Part shown: in pieces, positions 53,186 through 63,620 of the stretch
Numbering within the stretch: position 1 is the stretch's first letter
Layout: each line of letters starts with the position of its first letter
NCBI RefSeq assembly: GCF_021233355.1
Contig: NZ_CP089507.1
Span: 744,001-808,000, forward strand
Length of the DNA: 64,000 bases
Source of the DNA: Luteimonas fraxinea
Lineage (GTDB): Bacteria > Pseudomonadota > Gammaproteobacteria > Xanthomonadales > Xanthomonadaceae
Direction: 5' to 3'
Position numbers and translations under genes: made by a program
The notes under the pieces: model-generated
What the model saw: the letters and a program-made list of their open reading frames with translations, nothing else
Databases searched by the model: none
Told to the model about the DNA's origin: nothing

Positions 53186-54648
53186 GCGCGGCGCTTCTTC
53201 TTCGCGTCGTCGCTGCGCAGCTGCTGCAGTCGCTCGAAGTAGCCCGCCTCGATGCCGGTGACGTATTCACCGCTGAAGCAGGAACTGTCGAAGCGGCGCT
53301 CGGGGAACTTCGGGCCGGCGACCGCGCTTTCGAGGTCGGCGAGGTCCTGGTAGATCAGCCAGTCGCAACCGAGGAATTCCTCGATCTCCTTCTCGGTGCG
53401 GTTGTGCGCGACCAGTTCGTCGACCGACGGCATGTCGATGCCGTAGATGTTCGGGTGACGCACCGGCGGCGCGGCAGAAGCGAGATAGACCTTCTTGGCG
53501 CCGGCGTCGCGGGCCATCTGCACGATCTGCTTGGACGTGGTGCCGCGCACGATCGAATCGTCGACCAGCAGCACCACGCGGTTGCGGAATTCCAGCGGGA
53601 TCGGGTTGAGCTTGCGCTTGACCGACTTCGCGCGCTCGCCCTGCCCCGGCATGATGAAGGTGCGGCCGACGTAACGGTTCTTGATGAAGCCCTCGCGGTA
53701 CTTCACGCCGAGCGTGTTGGAAATTTCCAGCGCGGCGTCGCGCGAGGTGTCCGGAATCGGAATCACCGTGTCGATGTCGTGATCGGGACGCAGGCGCAGG
53801 ATCTTCTCGCCCAGCGTGACGCCCATGCGCATGCGCGCCTTGTGCACCGAGATGTTCTCGATCATCGAGTCCGGACGCGCGAAGTACACGTATTCGAAGA
53901 TGCACGGCGCGTGCGGCTGCTGCGGCGCGCACTGGCGGTGGTGCAGTTCGCCACGCGGCGTGATCACGATGCCCTCGCCCGGCTCGACGTCGCGCAGGTG
54001 TTCGAAACCGAGGATGTCGAGCGCGACCGATTCCGACGCCACCGCGTACTCGGTGCCTTCAGCGGTCTCGCGCTTGCCCAGCACCAGCGGGCGGATGCCG
54101 TGCGGATCGCGGAACGCGATCAGGCCCAGACCCAGCACCGTCGCGACCACGGCGTAACCGCCCTTGGCGCGACGATTGACGCCTTCGACGGCGCGGAACG
54201 CGGCTTCGGGGGTCAACGCCTTCTCGCGGTCGAGCTCATGCGCGAACACGTTGAGCAGGACTTCGGAATCCGAGTCGGTGTTGACGTTGCGGCGGTCGGT
54301 CTCGAACACCTGCTGGCGCAGCTGGTCGGTGTTGACCAGGTTGCCGTTGTGGGCGAGCGCGATGCCGTAGGGCGAGTTGACGTAGAACGGCTGCGCTTCG
54401 TCGTGACCTTCGCTGCCGGCCGTCGGGTAGCGGCAGTGCGCGATGCCCACGCGGCCCTGCAGCAGATCCATTGCCTTGGTGTCGAACACATCGCGCACCA
54501 GGCCGTTGCCCTTGTGCACGCGCATCACCGTGCCGCTGGAGACGGCGATGCCGGCCGCATCCTGCCCGCGGTGCTGGAGCACCGTCAGGCCGTCGTACAA
54601 CGCGGCTGCGACTTCAGAGGTTCCGACAATCCCGACGATCCCGCACAT
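53182..54648 (-). CDS. purF: Amidophosphoribosyltransferase
   Basis: A 488-residue enzyme for the first committed step of purine synthesis. The N-terminal glutaminase begins with the nucleophile (MCGIVGIVG, Cys2 after Met removal), with [11 protein letters not shown] and [12 protein letters not shown]. The phosphoribosyltransferase domain has [21 protein letters not shown]. Upstream lies the SPOR gene with only 76 bp between, where cvpA is expected. The DUF455 gene follows with a 4-bp overlap. Confidence 0.97.
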   Translation of the reverse strand: MCGIVGIVGTSEVAAALYDGLTVLQHRGQDAAGIAVSSGTVMRVHKGNGLVRDVFDTKAMDLLQGRVGIAHCRYPTAGSEGHDEAQPFYVNSPYGIALAHNGNLVNTDQLRQQVFETDRRNVNTDSDSEVLLNVFAHELDREKALTPEAAFRAVEGVNRRAKGGYAVVATVLGLGLIAFRDPHGIRPLVLGKRETAEGTEYAVASESVALDILGFEHLRDVEPGEGIVITPRGELHHRQCAPQQPHAPCIFEYVYFARPDSMIENISVHKARMRMGVTLGEKILRLRPDHDIDTVIPIPDTSRDAALEISNTLGVKYREGFIKNRYVGRTFIMPGQGERAKSVKRKLNPIPLEFRNRVVLLVDDSIVRGTTSKQIVQMARDAGAKKVYLASAAPPVRHPNIYGIDMPSVDELVAHNRTEKEIEEFLGCDWLIYQDLADLESAVAGPKFPERRFDSSCFSGEYVTGIEAGYFERLQQLRSDDAKKKRRA

Positions 54649-54724
54649 GTTCGATTTCCAGTTCTGCTTGAGGCGCGCGGACGCGCCGGTGTGAAGTGTG
54701 GGACGGCTTTCTTTTCGGCGCCGG

Positions 54725-55759
54725 TCAGGGGTGCGAACGGACCAGACCGTCGACGCCCACCGCGCTGCGGACGCGCGTCTTGAGCTGGTCGGCTTCGCCG
54801 CGTGACGCGACCGGGCCGGCCTTGACCCGGGTCAGGCGGCCCTTGTCGGTGTCGACCGAATCGGTGAACGCGGTGATGCCGGCGCCGCGCAGACGATCGC
54901 GCAGACGATTGGCTTCGGCCGCATTACTGAAGGCGCCCAGCTGCACGATGAAGCCGGTGCCGGACGTCGGCGCCGCTGTGGGCGGTGCCGGTGGCGGCGT
55001 CGCAGGAGTGGCAGCCGGCGGCGTCTGCGCAGGCGGCGTGCGTGCAGGCGTCCGCGCGGCGGGCGCTTCTTCGGGCAGCTGTTCGGTGCTCGGCGTGGCA
55101 GGCGTCTGTGCAGCTGCCGGGCGTGATGCGGCGGGTGCAGGCGGCGTCGGCGCTGGCGTTTCCGGGCGCGGTACGTCCGGGCGGGTGCCCGCGTCGAGCG
55201 CGACAACCCGCGGGGTCACGTCATCGCGGACCTGCGCTGCGCGCACGCGGACGATCTCGGCATCGGCGCGGTTGGCATACGGCCCCAGGCGCACGCGCTG
55301 GGCGGGCTTGCCGTTGAGGGTAAAGCTCTCGCGATAGCCGCGCAGGCCGGACTCGCCGAGCTGGCGCAGGATCGCCTCGGCGTCCGCTTCGCTGGCGAAC
55401 GCGGCGTAATGCACGGCGTAACCGCCGCCGGCGACGGTCGCAGGCAGCGGATTATCCTGTTCGGACGTGTCAACGGTCGGCAGCGCGCTGCCGTCCGGGC
55501 GCGTGGCCGCCGGCGCTGCAGGCGCGGCTTCCGACAACGGCGCACCGGCGAGAGCGCCACCTTCGCGCGCCGGTGGCGGCGCGATCAGCGGCAGATCGAC
55601 GGTCTTGTAGTCGGCATTCGGCGCATCGGGCACGTCGAGGGACATGTCCGGCAGGCCGCTCGCGGGCGCAGGGCCCTTGATCAGCATCGGCAGGAAAATG
55701 ACCGCGAGCGCGATCAGCACGGCGGCGCCGATCAGGCGTTGTTTCAATGCAGGCGACAT
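54725..55759 (-). CDS. SPOR-domain membrane protein (DedD-like)
   Basis: A 344-residue inner-membrane protein: one N-terminal helix ([19 protein letters not shown]), a Pro/Ala-rich linker, and two SPOR-like modules near residues 115-165 and 270-344 ([22 protein letters not shown] and [22 protein letters not shown]). SPOR domains bind glycan strands lacking stem peptides at the septum. In gammaproteobacteria the equivalent dedD lies between folC and cvpA-purF; here folC is upstream as expected. ATG 55759 is preferred to GTG 55774. Confidence 0.88.
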   Translation of the reverse strand: MSPALKQRLIGAAVLIALAVIFLPMLIKGPAPASGLPDMSLDVPDAPNADYKTVDLPLIAPPPAREGGALAGAPLSEAAPAAPAATRPDGSALPTVDTSEQDNPLPATVAGGGYAVHYAAFASEADAEAILRQLGESGLRGYRESFTLNGKPAQRVRLGPYANRADAEIVRVRAAQVRDDVTPRVVALDAGTRPDVPRPETPAPTPPAPAASRPAAAQTPATPSTEQLPEEAPAARTPARTPPAQTPPAATPATPPPAPPTAAPTSGTGFIVQLGAFSNAAEANRLRDRLRGAGITAFTDSVDTDKGRLTRVKAGPVASRGEADQLKTRVRSAVGVDGLVRSHP

Positions 55760-55815
55760 GCGGGATCCGGACACGGGTTGCCGCGCGAATTATACGCGCC
55801 GTCCCGCCCTGCTTC

Positions 55816-57090
55816 TTAACGCCTGCCCTGCAACACCTGTAGAGCGGCCGCCGCGGCGTGGAACGTGCCGAACACCAGCACGCGGTCGCCGGGCGCGGCC
55901 TCGGCGAGCGCGGCAGACAGCGCCGTTGCAACGTCGACATGCCCGGTGACGTCGTCGTCCAACACCTCCGACAGGCGTGCGCGCAGCGTGGCGGCGTCCT
56001 GGCCGCGCGCACCGGCGACCGTCGACCCGGCCAGATGCCAGTGCGCGATCGAGGGCGCCAGCGCGCCGACCACGCCCGGCGCGTCCTTGTCCGCAAGCGC
56101 GGCGTACACCGCGACCGTGCGCCCAGCCGCCGGCGCGGCGATCAGCCAGTCGGCCAGCGCCTGCGCCGCCTGCGGGTTGTGCGCGACGTCGACGACGACG
56201 TCCACGCCGTCGCGCTCGAAGCGCTGCAGGCGGCCAGCCACCGTGGCGCCAGCGATTCCGGCGGCGAGCGCGGCATCGTCGAGATCGCGATCCAGCGCGC
56301 GGATCGCGGCGATCGCAACGGCGGCATTACGCAACTGCACCGGCGCGGCCAGCGTCGGCATCGGCAGCTCGACTTCGAAGCCGACCTCGCGCCAGTTCCA
56401 GGTGCCCGAATCCGTCGGCGCGTAGAGGAAATCGCTGCCACCCCGGACCGCGACCGCGCCGATTCGGTAGGCGTGCCGCAACACGCTGGCCGGCGGATCG
56501 GTATCGCCGACGATCAGCGGCTTCCACGCGCGCGCGATGCCGGCTTTCTCCAGCCCGATCGTCTCGACGTCGTTCCCGAGCCAGTCCTGATGATCGAGGC
56601 CGACCGTGGTGATCACCGCAACGTCGGGCTCGACGATGTTGACCGCATCGAGCCGGCCACCGAGCCCGACCTCGAGTACGGCCAGATCCAGCTCAGCGCG
56701 CGCGAACAGCCACAGCGCGGCCAGCGTGCCGGTCTCGAAATAAGTCAGCGGCGTGTCACCGCGCGCGGCCTCGACCGCCTCGAACGCCTCGACCAGCGCG
56801 GCGTCGTCGACGTCCACGCCATCGATGCGCACGCGCTCGTTGTAGGCCAGCAGATGCGGCGAGGTGTACGCGCCGACGCGCCAGCCCGCCGCGCGTGCGA
56901 CCGATTCGACGAACGCCACCGTCGAACCCTTGCCGTTGGTGCCGGCAATCGTGATTACCCGCGCCGCGGGACGGCCGCAGTCCATGCGCGCGTAGACCGC
57001 GCCGACACGGTCGAGACCCATCTCGATTTCGGTCGGGTGGCGCGCTTCGATCGCCGACAGCCAGTCGGCCAGCGAACGGGGTTCACTCAT
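55816..57090 (-). CDS. folC: Folylpolyglutamate synthase/dihydrofolate synthase
   Basis: A 424-residue ligase of the Mur superfamily. P-loop ITIAGTNGKGSTVAFVES, then YTSPHLLAYNERVRIDG, EVGLGGRLDAVN, TTVGLDHQDWLGND and VAHNPQAAQALADW. It adds glutamates to folate cofactors and makes dihydrofolate from dihydropteroate. The start at 57090 overlaps the end of the phosphatase gene by four bases (ATGA). Confidence 0.96.
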   Translation of the reverse strand: MSEPRSLADWLSAIEARHPTEIEMGLDRVGAVYARMDCGRPAARVITIAGTNGKGSTVAFVESVARAAGWRVGAYTSPHLLAYNERVRIDGVDVDDAALVEAFEAVEAARGDTPLTYFETGTLAALWLFARAELDLAVLEVGLGGRLDAVNIVEPDVAVITTVGLDHQDWLGNDVETIGLEKAGIARAWKPLIVGDTDPPASVLRHAYRIGAVAVRGGSDFLYAPTDSGTWNWREVGFEVELPMPTLAAPVQLRNAAVAIAAIRALDRDLDDAALAAGIAGATVAGRLQRFERDGVDVVVDVAHNPQAAQALADWLIAAPAAGRTVAVYAALADKDAPGVVGALAPSIAHWHLAGSTVAGARGQDAATLRARLSEVLDDDVTGHVDVATALSAALAEAAPGDRVLVFGTFHAAAAALQVLQGRR

Positions 57091-57731
57091 AGCGCGCGGT
57101 GGACCGCCTCGCCGAAGAATGCGGTGTGGTGCGCGCAATCGTTGAGACGCACGACGTCGAGATGGTCGACATCCGGGCCTTCGAGCAGGTTCAACGTCGT
57201 CGGCGCCTGGCGGAACGTCCACAGGCGCGACAACGGAATGCCGAGCACGCGGCACAGGATCACGCGGTTGACGGCGTCGTGGGCGACGATCAGCGCGGTG
57301 TCGTTCGGGCCGAGGCCATCGACGGCGCGCGCGAATGCGGGCCAAGCGCGGTCGAACACCTGCTGCAGCGATTCGCCGCCGGGCATCTGCACAGTGTCGG
57401 GCGCGTCGCGCCAGGCAGTCAGACGTTCGGGATCGCGCTCGCGGATCTCGCTGGCGAGCAGGCCTTCCCAGGTGCCGTGGGCGATTTCTGCGAGGCCGGG
57501 ATCCGTCAACAGTGTGGACGCGCGTGTTTCGCCAAGCGCCAGACGCGCCGTGCGATCGGCGCGCGACAGCGGCGAGGCGACTGCGCGATCGATGCGGACA
57601 TCGGCCAGACGCGCGCCCAGCAGCGTCGCCTGACGTTCACCAACCTCCGACAGCGGGATGTCTTCCTGTCCCTGGTAACGGCCTTCGGCATTCCACGGCG
57701 TTTCGCCGTGGCGGGCGAGCAGGATTCTCAT
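57087..57731 (-). CDS. Histidine phosphatase family protein
   Basis: A 214-residue histidine phosphatase of the phosphoglycerate-mutase-like clade. The RHG motif ILLARHGETPWNAEGRYQG carries the phospho-histidine; LVVAHDA-like LIVAHDAVNRVILCR carries the second His. It is translationally coupled with folC. It is related to CobC/GpmB-like phosphatases and may act on a phosphate ester of the folate or cobalamin pathways; substrate unproven. Confidence 0.9.
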   Translation of the reverse strand: MRILLARHGETPWNAEGRYQGQEDIPLSEVGERQATLLGARLADVRIDRAVASPLSRADRTARLALGETRASTLLTDPGLAEIAHGTWEGLLASEIRERDPERLTAWRDAPDTVQMPGGESLQQVFDRAWPAFARAVDGLGPNDTALIVAHDAVNRVILCRVLGIPLSRLWTFRQAPTTLNLLEGPDVDHLDVVRLNDCAHHTAFFGEAVHRAL

Positions 57732-57861
57732 CGCGCGGTTCCTCGAATGGGGGGCTCCGGCGATGCCGGCGCGTCAGTTTACGGGAGGCGATCGCGGTGG
57801 CGCCGCAAGCACAGTGCCTTCGCATGCGGGCCAGTGAGATCGAGCATGGGCATGCAAGCGC

Positions 57862-57883
57862 GCCCCGGACACACGACCGGGGC
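57862..57883 (-). terminator. Hairpin after the S46 peptidase gene
   Basis: GCCCCGG and CCGGGGC form a perfect 7-bp stem with an 8-nt loop, 16 bases past the peptidase stop codon on the minus strand. No T-tract follows, so it is a weak or Rho-assisted stop. Confidence 0.45.
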
Positions 57884-57898
57884 ACGCGGACAGACGGC

Positions 57899-60067
57899 TC
57901 AACGCGCGGACGCGCCCATTTCCTGCAGCAGACGCGGCGCCGGATCGACTTCCTGCATGACCCAGCGGATGTAGCGCTGGTCGACCGAAATCGTGCGCGT
58001 CATCGCCGGGTCGAACACCCAGTTCGACACCACCGCTTCCCATGTCATGTCGAACAGCAGGCCGGTCAGGCGACCGTCGGCGTCGAGCACGGGCGAGCCG
58101 GAGTTGCCGCCGGTCACGTCGAGGTCGGACAGGAAGTTCACCGGCACGCTGCGCAGGCGGCGATCGGCCAGACCGCCGTCACGGCGGGCGGCGATCGCAT
58201 CGAGCTGCGCCTTGGGCGCGTCGAAGGGCTCGGTGCCGGTTGCCTTGGGCGGAATCTCTTCCAGACGCGTGAACGGGGTCTGCTGCGCGCCGGCAAGATT
58301 GGTGTAACCCACGACGTTGCCGAAGGTGATGCGCAGCGAGGAATTCGCGTCGGGATACACGGCTTCCTTGCGGCCGGCGCGGTAATCGGCGACGGCCTGC
58401 AGATAGGTCGGGCGCAGTTGCAGCAGATCGCCAGCACGGGCCTTGGACGCGAGTTCGATCTGCAGCAGTTCCTGCGTCACCGCGGCGGCGTACATCAACG
58501 CCGGGTCGCGACTGCGCAGGAATTCGTGGCGGTCGGCAGCGAACCACTTCAGGCGTTCATCGCTGTTGGCCAGCGTGCTGCGCTGCAGCCGGTCCAACGC
58601 GCGGTCGATCGCCGCCGCGTCGTTGCCGCCCAGCCAGGTGTCGATCGCCTGGATGCGCTGCTCGGGCGGCAGCTGGATGTACTGCAGCAACGCATAGCGC
58701 GTGAGTTCACGGTCCATCGCCGGCACGAAGCGGCGGTCCATCTGCTTGAGGCCGCCTTCGATCGACGGCAGGTCGCGCTGCTGGTAGCCCTGCTCACGCA
58801 TCGAATCAGGCTTTTCCTTCTCCATCGACAGCCGGTACAGACGATTGGCGGTCGACAGCAGGCCGCTGTTGTCGAGCAGCGACAGCACCAGATCTCGCTC
58901 GCGCGTGGCCTTGGCCTGTGCATCGAGCGCGACGATCTTCGCGTGCGCATCGAGCGCGGCCGCGCCATCGCCGCCGCGGCTGCGCAGCCATTCGAGCACT
59001 GCCGCTTCCTCGGACTGCTTGCGCGCCAGCGCGCCGATGCGCTCGAAGCCCTGCAACTGGCCTTCATAGTTCTTCAGCGTGTTCTGCCAGCCGCGCACCG
59101 CGCTGGCGTAGCGCACGTCGATCTCGGGGTCTTCCTTGCCACGCGCTTCGACCAGATCGATCAGCGCGCGGTAATGACGGCCGATCTGCGGGTAGCGCCA
59201 GGCGACGGTTTCGGAGAACTCGTCGGCGAACGCGTAGCGGCTGGTGCGGCCCGGATAGCCGGCGACCATGACGAAATCGTTCTCGCGCAGCGGCTTGTCG
59301 GCCAGGCGCAGGAAACGCTGCGGGGTGTAGGGAATGTTGTCCTGCGCATACTCGGCCGGGCGACCATCGCGGCCGACATAGGCGCGGTAGAACGCGAAGT
59401 CACCGGTGTGGCGCGGCCACATCCAGTTGTCGACATCGCCGCCGAAGCTGCCGATGCCGCCCGCCGGCGCGTAGACTAGGCGCACGTCGCGGATTTCGAG
59501 GTTGCGGAACAGCCGGTAGCTGTTGCCGCCGAGGAAGCTGTAAAGACGGCAGCGGTACGCGGCATCGGCTTCGCAACGCGCAACGAGGGTCTTCTCGATC
59601 GTGTCGAGCGCGGTCGTACGGGCCAGGCCGTCGGGCGCGGCGTCGATCGCGGCGCGGACTTCGGCGGTGACGTCCTGGATGCTGTCGAGCGCGTAGATGC
59701 GCGCATTCGGGCCGGCTGAGATCTCGTCACCGATCGCCGCGGCATTGAAGCCGTCGCGCATCAGGTTGTTCTCGGGGGTCGAATTCAGCTGGATCGCGCC
59801 GTAGGCGCAGTGGTGGTTGGTCAGCACCAGACCCTGCGACGAGACGAAGCTCGCGGTACAGCCGCCGAGCGAGACCACGGCGCCCAGCGGGTCGCCGGTC
59901 AGATCGGCCAGGCGGTTCGGATCCAGCTTCAAACCGGCCTTGCGCAGCGCCGGCGCGATGTCGGGCAACTGTTGCGGCACCCACATGCCCTCGCCCGCCA
60001 CCACCCCTGGCGCACTGCAACTGAAGAAGACGCCCAGCAGCGTCGCGGCCAGTAACGGATGGCGCAT
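57899..60067 (-). CDS. S46 family serine peptidase (DPP7/DPP11-type)
   Basis: A 722-residue exported exopeptidase that removes dipeptides. Signal peptide ends near VVAGEG. Catalytic triad candidates: His86 in LTNHHCAYG, Asp in FGGDVDNWMWPRHTGDF, and Ser in VTGGNSGSPVLDADG. Cys70 and Cys87 flank the His as in DPP7. S46 peptidases are found chiefly in Bacteroidetes and Xanthomonadaceae. Whether it prefers hydrophobic (DPP7) or acidic (DPP11) P1 residues cannot be read with confidence. It has no operon partner. Confidence 0.95.
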   Translation of the reverse strand: MRHPLLAATLLGVFFSCSAPGVVAGEGMWVPQQLPDIAPALRKAGLKLDPNRLADLTGDPLGAVVSLGGCTASFVSSQGLVLTNHHCAYGAIQLNSTPENNLMRDGFNAAAIGDEISAGPNARIYALDSIQDVTAEVRAAIDAAPDGLARTTALDTIEKTLVARCEADAAYRCRLYSFLGGNSYRLFRNLEIRDVRLVYAPAGGIGSFGGDVDNWMWPRHTGDFAFYRAYVGRDGRPAEYAQDNIPYTPQRFLRLADKPLRENDFVMVAGYPGRTSRYAFADEFSETVAWRYPQIGRHYRALIDLVEARGKEDPEIDVRYASAVRGWQNTLKNYEGQLQGFERIGALARKQSEEAAVLEWLRSRGGDGAAALDAHAKIVALDAQAKATRERDLVLSLLDNSGLLSTANRLYRLSMEKEKPDSMREQGYQQRDLPSIEGGLKQMDRRFVPAMDRELTRYALLQYIQLPPEQRIQAIDTWLGGNDAAAIDRALDRLQRSTLANSDERLKWFAADRHEFLRSRDPALMYAAAVTQELLQIELASKARAGDLLQLRPTYLQAVADYRAGRKEAVYPDANSSLRITFGNVVGYTNLAGAQQTPFTRLEEIPPKATGTEPFDAPKAQLDAIAARRDGGLADRRLRSVPVNFLSDLDVTGGNSGSPVLDADGRLTGLLFDMTWEAVVSNWVFDPAMTRTISVDQRYIRWVMQEVDPAPRLLQEMGASAR

Positions 60068-60182
60068 GGTGGTCCTGTGGATCGTGACGGGGGGCCAAGT
60101 CTAGCCAACCCGCCCGCCCGGCGCAGGCCAACGCCGGCTGGCTGACGTGCGGGTGCAGCACGGCCGCGACGGGGCCGCGCCG

Positions 60183-60188
60183 TATAAT
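60183..60188 (+). promoter_or_regulatory. TATAAT -10 element of tdh
   Basis: A perfect TATAAT lies 34 nt before the tdh ATG. No good -35 is seen at 16-18 bp, which is common in GC-rich genomes. Confidence 0.6.
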
Positions 60189-60222
60189 CGCCGGCTCTTT
60201 CCGGCATCCGCAGACACGACAC

Positions 60223-61257
60223 ATGGCCCAGACAATGAAGGCGCTGGTCAAGCGCGACGCGACAAAAGGCATCTGGATGGCCGAAGTGCCGGTGCCGGCG
60301 CCCGGCCCGAACGACGTGCTGATCCGCGTCGAGAAGGCCGCGATCTGCGGCACCGACCTGCACATCTACCTGTGGGACGAGTGGAGCCAGCGCACGATCA
60401 CGCCGGGTCTGGTCATCGGCCATGAATTCGTCGGACGCATCGTCGAGCTGGGCTCGGCGGTCACCGGCTATGAAGTCGGTCAGCGCGTCTCGGCTGAGGG
60501 TCACCTGGTCTGCGGCCATTGCCGCAACTGCCGCGCCGGCAAGCCGCACCTGTGTCCGAACACCGTCGGCATCGGCGTCACCCGCAACGGCGCGTTCGCC
60601 GAATACGTGGTGATGCCGGCAACCAATCTGTGGCCTATCCCCGACCAGATTCCGAGCGAACTGGCCGCGTTCTTCGATCCCTACGGCAACGCCGCGCACT
60701 GCGCGCTGGAATTCGACGTCGTCGGCGAGGACGTGCTGATCACCGGCGCCGGTCCGATCGGCGTGATGGCCGCGGGCATCTGCAAGCACATCGGCGCGCG
60801 CAACGTGGTGGTCACCGACGTCAACGATTTCCGCCTCAAGCTGGCCGCCGACATGGGCGCCACGCGCGTGGTCAACGTGTCCAACACCTCGCTCAAGGAC
60901 GTCATGAAGGACCTCCACATGGAGGGCTTCGACGTGGGCCTGGAGATGAGCGGCAACCCGGCCGCGTTCAACGACATGCTCGATTGCATGTACCACGGCG
61001 GCAAGGTCGCGCTGCTCGGCATCCTGCCCAAGGGCGCCGGTATCGACTGGGACCGCATCATCTTCAAGGGCCTCACCGTGCAGGGCATCTACGGCCGGAA
61101 GATGTACGAGACCTGGTACAAGATGACCCAGCTCGTGCTGTCGGGTTTCCCGCTCGGCAAGGTGCTCAGCCACCAGCTGCCGGCCGACGAATTCCAGAAA
61201 GGCTTCGACCTGATGGAATCGGGCAAGTCGGGCAAGGTCGTCCTCGACTGGCGTTGA
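60223..61257 (+). CDS. tdh: L-threonine 3-dehydrogenase
   Basis: A 344-residue zinc dehydrogenase oxidising threonine to 2-amino-3-ketobutyrate. Zinc ligands appear in [22 protein letters not shown] and the structural site [19 protein letters not shown]-binding is [18 protein letters not shown]. The length equals E. coli Tdh (341). It works with kbl, which follows 1.2 kb downstream beyond an unrelated secreted-protease gene. The first ATG at 60223 is used; 60235 is also in frame. Confidence 0.96.
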   Translation: MAQTMKALVKRDATKGIWMAEVPVPAPGPNDVLIRVEKAAICGTDLHIYLWDEWSQRTITPGLVIGHEFVGRIVELGSAVTGYEVGQRVSAEGHLVCGHCRNCRAGKPHLCPNTVGIGVTRNGAFAEYVVMPATNLWPIPDQIPSELAAFFDPYGNAAHCALEFDVVGEDVLITGAGPIGVMAAGICKHIGARNVVVTDVNDFRLKLAADMGATRVVNVSNTSLKDVMKDLHMEGFDVGLEMSGNPAAFNDMLDCMYHGGKVALLGILPKGAGIDWDRIIFKGLTVQGIYGRKMYETWYKMTQLVLSGFPLGKVLSHQLPADEFQKGFDLMESGKSGKVVLDWR

Positions 61258-61372
61258 GCTTGGCGCGGCGCGGAGAACCCGCTGACGCGTTCGCGCCGCA
61301 TGACGTGTGGCACGTCCAAAGACCTGCCGCACGGCCCTAGGCTCACCTGCTGAATTCCACAGGAGGTGGTGT

Positions 61373-62392
61373 ATGCGCAACGGACGTGAGGTTCTTCGTG
61401 GTTTCTTGCTGTCTGGACTCGCGGCGGCGATACCCGCCGCGTTCGCAGCCGGCGCGCCCGCGTGTCCGGACGCGCCCGAACCGCCCGCTGCGGTCTGTCT
61501 GGCAGCCGCGCATGGACTGGCCTACGCCGACACGCAGGACGACGCCCGATTGGCTGCGACGGCACTGGATGCCGCCGCCATCCAGTTCGGGCAGGTCTTC
61601 GGCCGAAGCCTGCCGCCGGGCCTGCTGGTCCTGAGTTCGACCGTCAGCGGTGACGATGCCGAACGATTCGCGCAGACCCATGACCTGGGGTTTGCCCAGA
61701 GCTGGCTGTCGCCAGCCGACAAGCGCGCGCAGATCGAAATCGTCATCCGTCGCGCTACGCCCGATGCCGATGCGGCAAGGATCGAAACGATCCTGTCCCA
61801 GGTCGAAGCCCAGCATGTCGACTTGCTGCGCCACGAACTCGGCCATGCGCAGTACCGCGCCGCCTTCTGGCCTGATGCGACGCCTTCGCCAGACGCATAT
61901 GGAACGCCCGCGCCCGACTGGCTGGACGAGGCCTCGGCCGTACTGATGGAGGGCAGCACGGGTCGCGCATCGCGCCAACGTCATTTCCTTGAAGCCTGGC
62001 GTCAGTCTTCGCCTGCGATCCGGCCGCTTGCCGAGTTCCTGACGATGGCGCATCCCGTCACCGCGCAGAAGCGTGCGTTGATGCAGGCGCAAGGCGGAAC
62101 CCAGAGTGCCTCGGGCGTACAGGTGATGACGATGCGCGGCCCCGATGCAGAAGCCGGCGGCATGTTCTATTCGCAATCGCTGCTGTTCGCCGATTTCCTG
62201 ATCGATGCCAGCAGTGATCCACACATCCTGGCGACGATCAGCGCCGCCGTGGCCAGCGGCGTCGAATTCACCGACTGGCTGGCGGCCACTGGCGCGCAGC
62301 ACGGCCTGCCGACCGACCTGGCCGACTTACAGGAGGCGTGGAATGCTTGGTGCGACGCACGCGATACAGCCGCGTCCGATCCTGCCGGGTAA
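61373..62392 (+). CDS. Secreted putative zinc metalloprotease (gluzincin-like)
   Basis: A 339-residue exported protein of no recognised family. Signal peptide to about residue 26 (AAFAAG). Zinc motif HELGH at residues 154-158 and a possible third ligand, Glu186, 28 residues later in [13 protein letters not shown], the gluzincin arrangement. Three cysteines (31, 42 and one near the C-terminus). An AGGAGGT ribosome-binding site lies 6 nt before the ATG, the strongest seen in this region. It interrupts the tdh-kbl pair, which normally lie together. Confidence 0.78.
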   Translation: MRNGREVLRGFLLSGLAAAIPAAFAAGAPACPDAPEPPAAVCLAAAHGLAYADTQDDARLAATALDAAAIQFGQVFGRSLPPGLLVLSSTVSGDDAERFAQTHDLGFAQSWLSPADKRAQIEIVIRRATPDADAARIETILSQVEAQHVDLLRHELGHAQYRAAFWPDATPSPDAYGTPAPDWLDEASAVLMEGSTGRASRQRHFLEAWRQSSPAIRPLAEFLTMAHPVTAQKRALMQAQGGTQSASGVQVMTMRGPDAEAGGMFYSQSLLFADFLIDASSDPHILATISAAVASGVEFTDWLAATGAQHGLPTDLADLQEAWNAWCDARDTAASDPAG

Positions 62393-62395
62393 AAT
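62390..62395 (+). promoter_or_regulatory. TAAAAT -10-like element of kbl
   Basis: TAAAAT lies 28 nt before the kbl start, overlapping the stop of the protease gene. It gives kbl its own promoter in addition to read-through. No -35 is obvious. Confidence 0.4.
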
Positions 62396-62423
62396 GGGTA
62401 ACCCGCCTTCCGGATCGCCTCGC

Positions 62424-63617
62424 ATGTCCCTGACCCAGCGCTACGCCGACACCCTCGACGAGATCCGCGACGCCGGGCTGTTCAAGGCCGAGCGCGTGAT
62501 CACCGGCCCGCAGTCGGCCGAGATCACCCTCGAAGACGGCCGCACGGTGCTCAACTTCTGCGCCAACAATTACCTGGGCCTCGCCGACCATCCGGACATC
62601 ATTGCCGCCGCGAAGAATGCGCTCGATACGCACGGCTTCGGCATGGCGTCGGTGCGCTTCATCTGCGGCACGCAGGATCTGCACAAGCAGCTCGAGCAGA
62701 CCATCGCGGACTTCTTCGGCAAGGAGGACACGATTCTCTACGCCGCGTGCTTCGATGCGAACGGTGGCCTGTACGAGCCGCTGCTCGGCGAAGCGGACGC
62801 GATCATCTCCGATGCGCTCAACCACGCCTCGATCATCGACGGCATCCGCCTGTGCAAGGCGAAGCGCTACCGCTACGCCAACTGCGACATGGCGGATCTG
62901 GAGAAGCAGCTGCAGCAGGCACGCGCCGACGGCGCACGCACCATCCTGATCTCGACCGACGGCGTGTTCTCGATGGACGGCTTCATCGCACCGCTCGATG
63001 AAATCACCACGCTCGCCGCGAAGTACGACGCACTGGTGCACATCGACGAGTGCCACGCGACCGGCTTCCTCGGTGAAACCGGCCGCGGCTCTGCGGAAGT
63101 CAAGGGCGTGCTGGAGAAGATCGACATCGTCACCGGCACGCTCGGCAAAGCGATGGGCGGCGCGCTCGGCGGCTTCACCACGGCCAAGCGCGAAGTCATC
63201 GAACTGCTGCGTCAGCGCTCACGCCCCTACCTGTTCTCGAACTCGCTGCCGCCGCACGTGGTCGCGGCCGGCATCAAGGCGTTCGAGATGCTCGACGCCG
63301 CCGGCGACCTGCGCACGCAGCTGGTCGAGAACACCCGCTACTTCCGCGAGAAGATGACCGCCGCCGGTTTCGACGTGCGCCCCGGCGTGCATCCGATCAG
63401 TCCGGTCATGCTCTACGACGCGAAGCTCGCGCAGCGTTTCGCCGAGCGGCTGCTCGAGGAAGGCATCTACGCGATCGGCTTCTTCTTCCCGGTCGTCGCG
63501 AAGGAGCAGGCGCGCATCCGTACCCAGATCAGCGCCGCGCACACGCGCGAACACCTGGACCGCGCGATCGATGCGTTCACCCGCATCGGTCACGAGCTGG
63601 GCGTGCTGAAGGCCTGA
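62424..63617 (+). CDS. kbl: Glycine C-acetyltransferase (2-amino-3-ketobutyrate CoA ligase)
   Basis: A 397-residue PLP enzyme that splits 2-amino-3-ketobutyrate with CoA into glycine and acetyl-CoA. The PLP Lys is in [15 protein letters not shown], with [17 protein letters not shown] and [14 protein letters not shown]. It completes threonine degradation begun by Tdh. Start [11 protein letters not shown] is canonical. Confidence 0.97.
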   Translation: MSLTQRYADTLDEIRDAGLFKAERVITGPQSAEITLEDGRTVLNFCANNYLGLADHPDIIAAAKNALDTHGFGMASVRFICGTQDLHKQLEQTIADFFGKEDTILYAACFDANGGLYEPLLGEADAIISDALNHASIIDGIRLCKAKRYRYANCDMADLEKQLQQARADGARTILISTDGVFSMDGFIAPLDEITTLAAKYDALVHIDECHATGFLGETGRGSAEVKGVLEKIDIVTGTLGKAMGGALGGFTTAKREVIELLRQRSRPYLFSNSLPPHVVAAGIKAFEMLDAAGDLRTQLVENTRYFREKMTAAGFDVRPGVHPISPVMLYDAKLAQRFAERLLEEGIYAIGFFFPVVAKEQARIRTQISAAHTREHLDRAIDAFTRIGHELGVLKA

Positions 63618-63620
63618 GCC

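Noticed and set aside
53035..54783. Plus-strand frame opposite purF
   Set aside because: Shadow of purF, whose motifs are complete.
55858..57633. Plus-strand frame opposite folC and the phosphatase
   Set aside because: Shadow frame over two coupled genes.
57335..59479. Plus-strand frame opposite the S46 peptidase
   Set aside because: Shadow frame; the peptidase triad is on the other strand.
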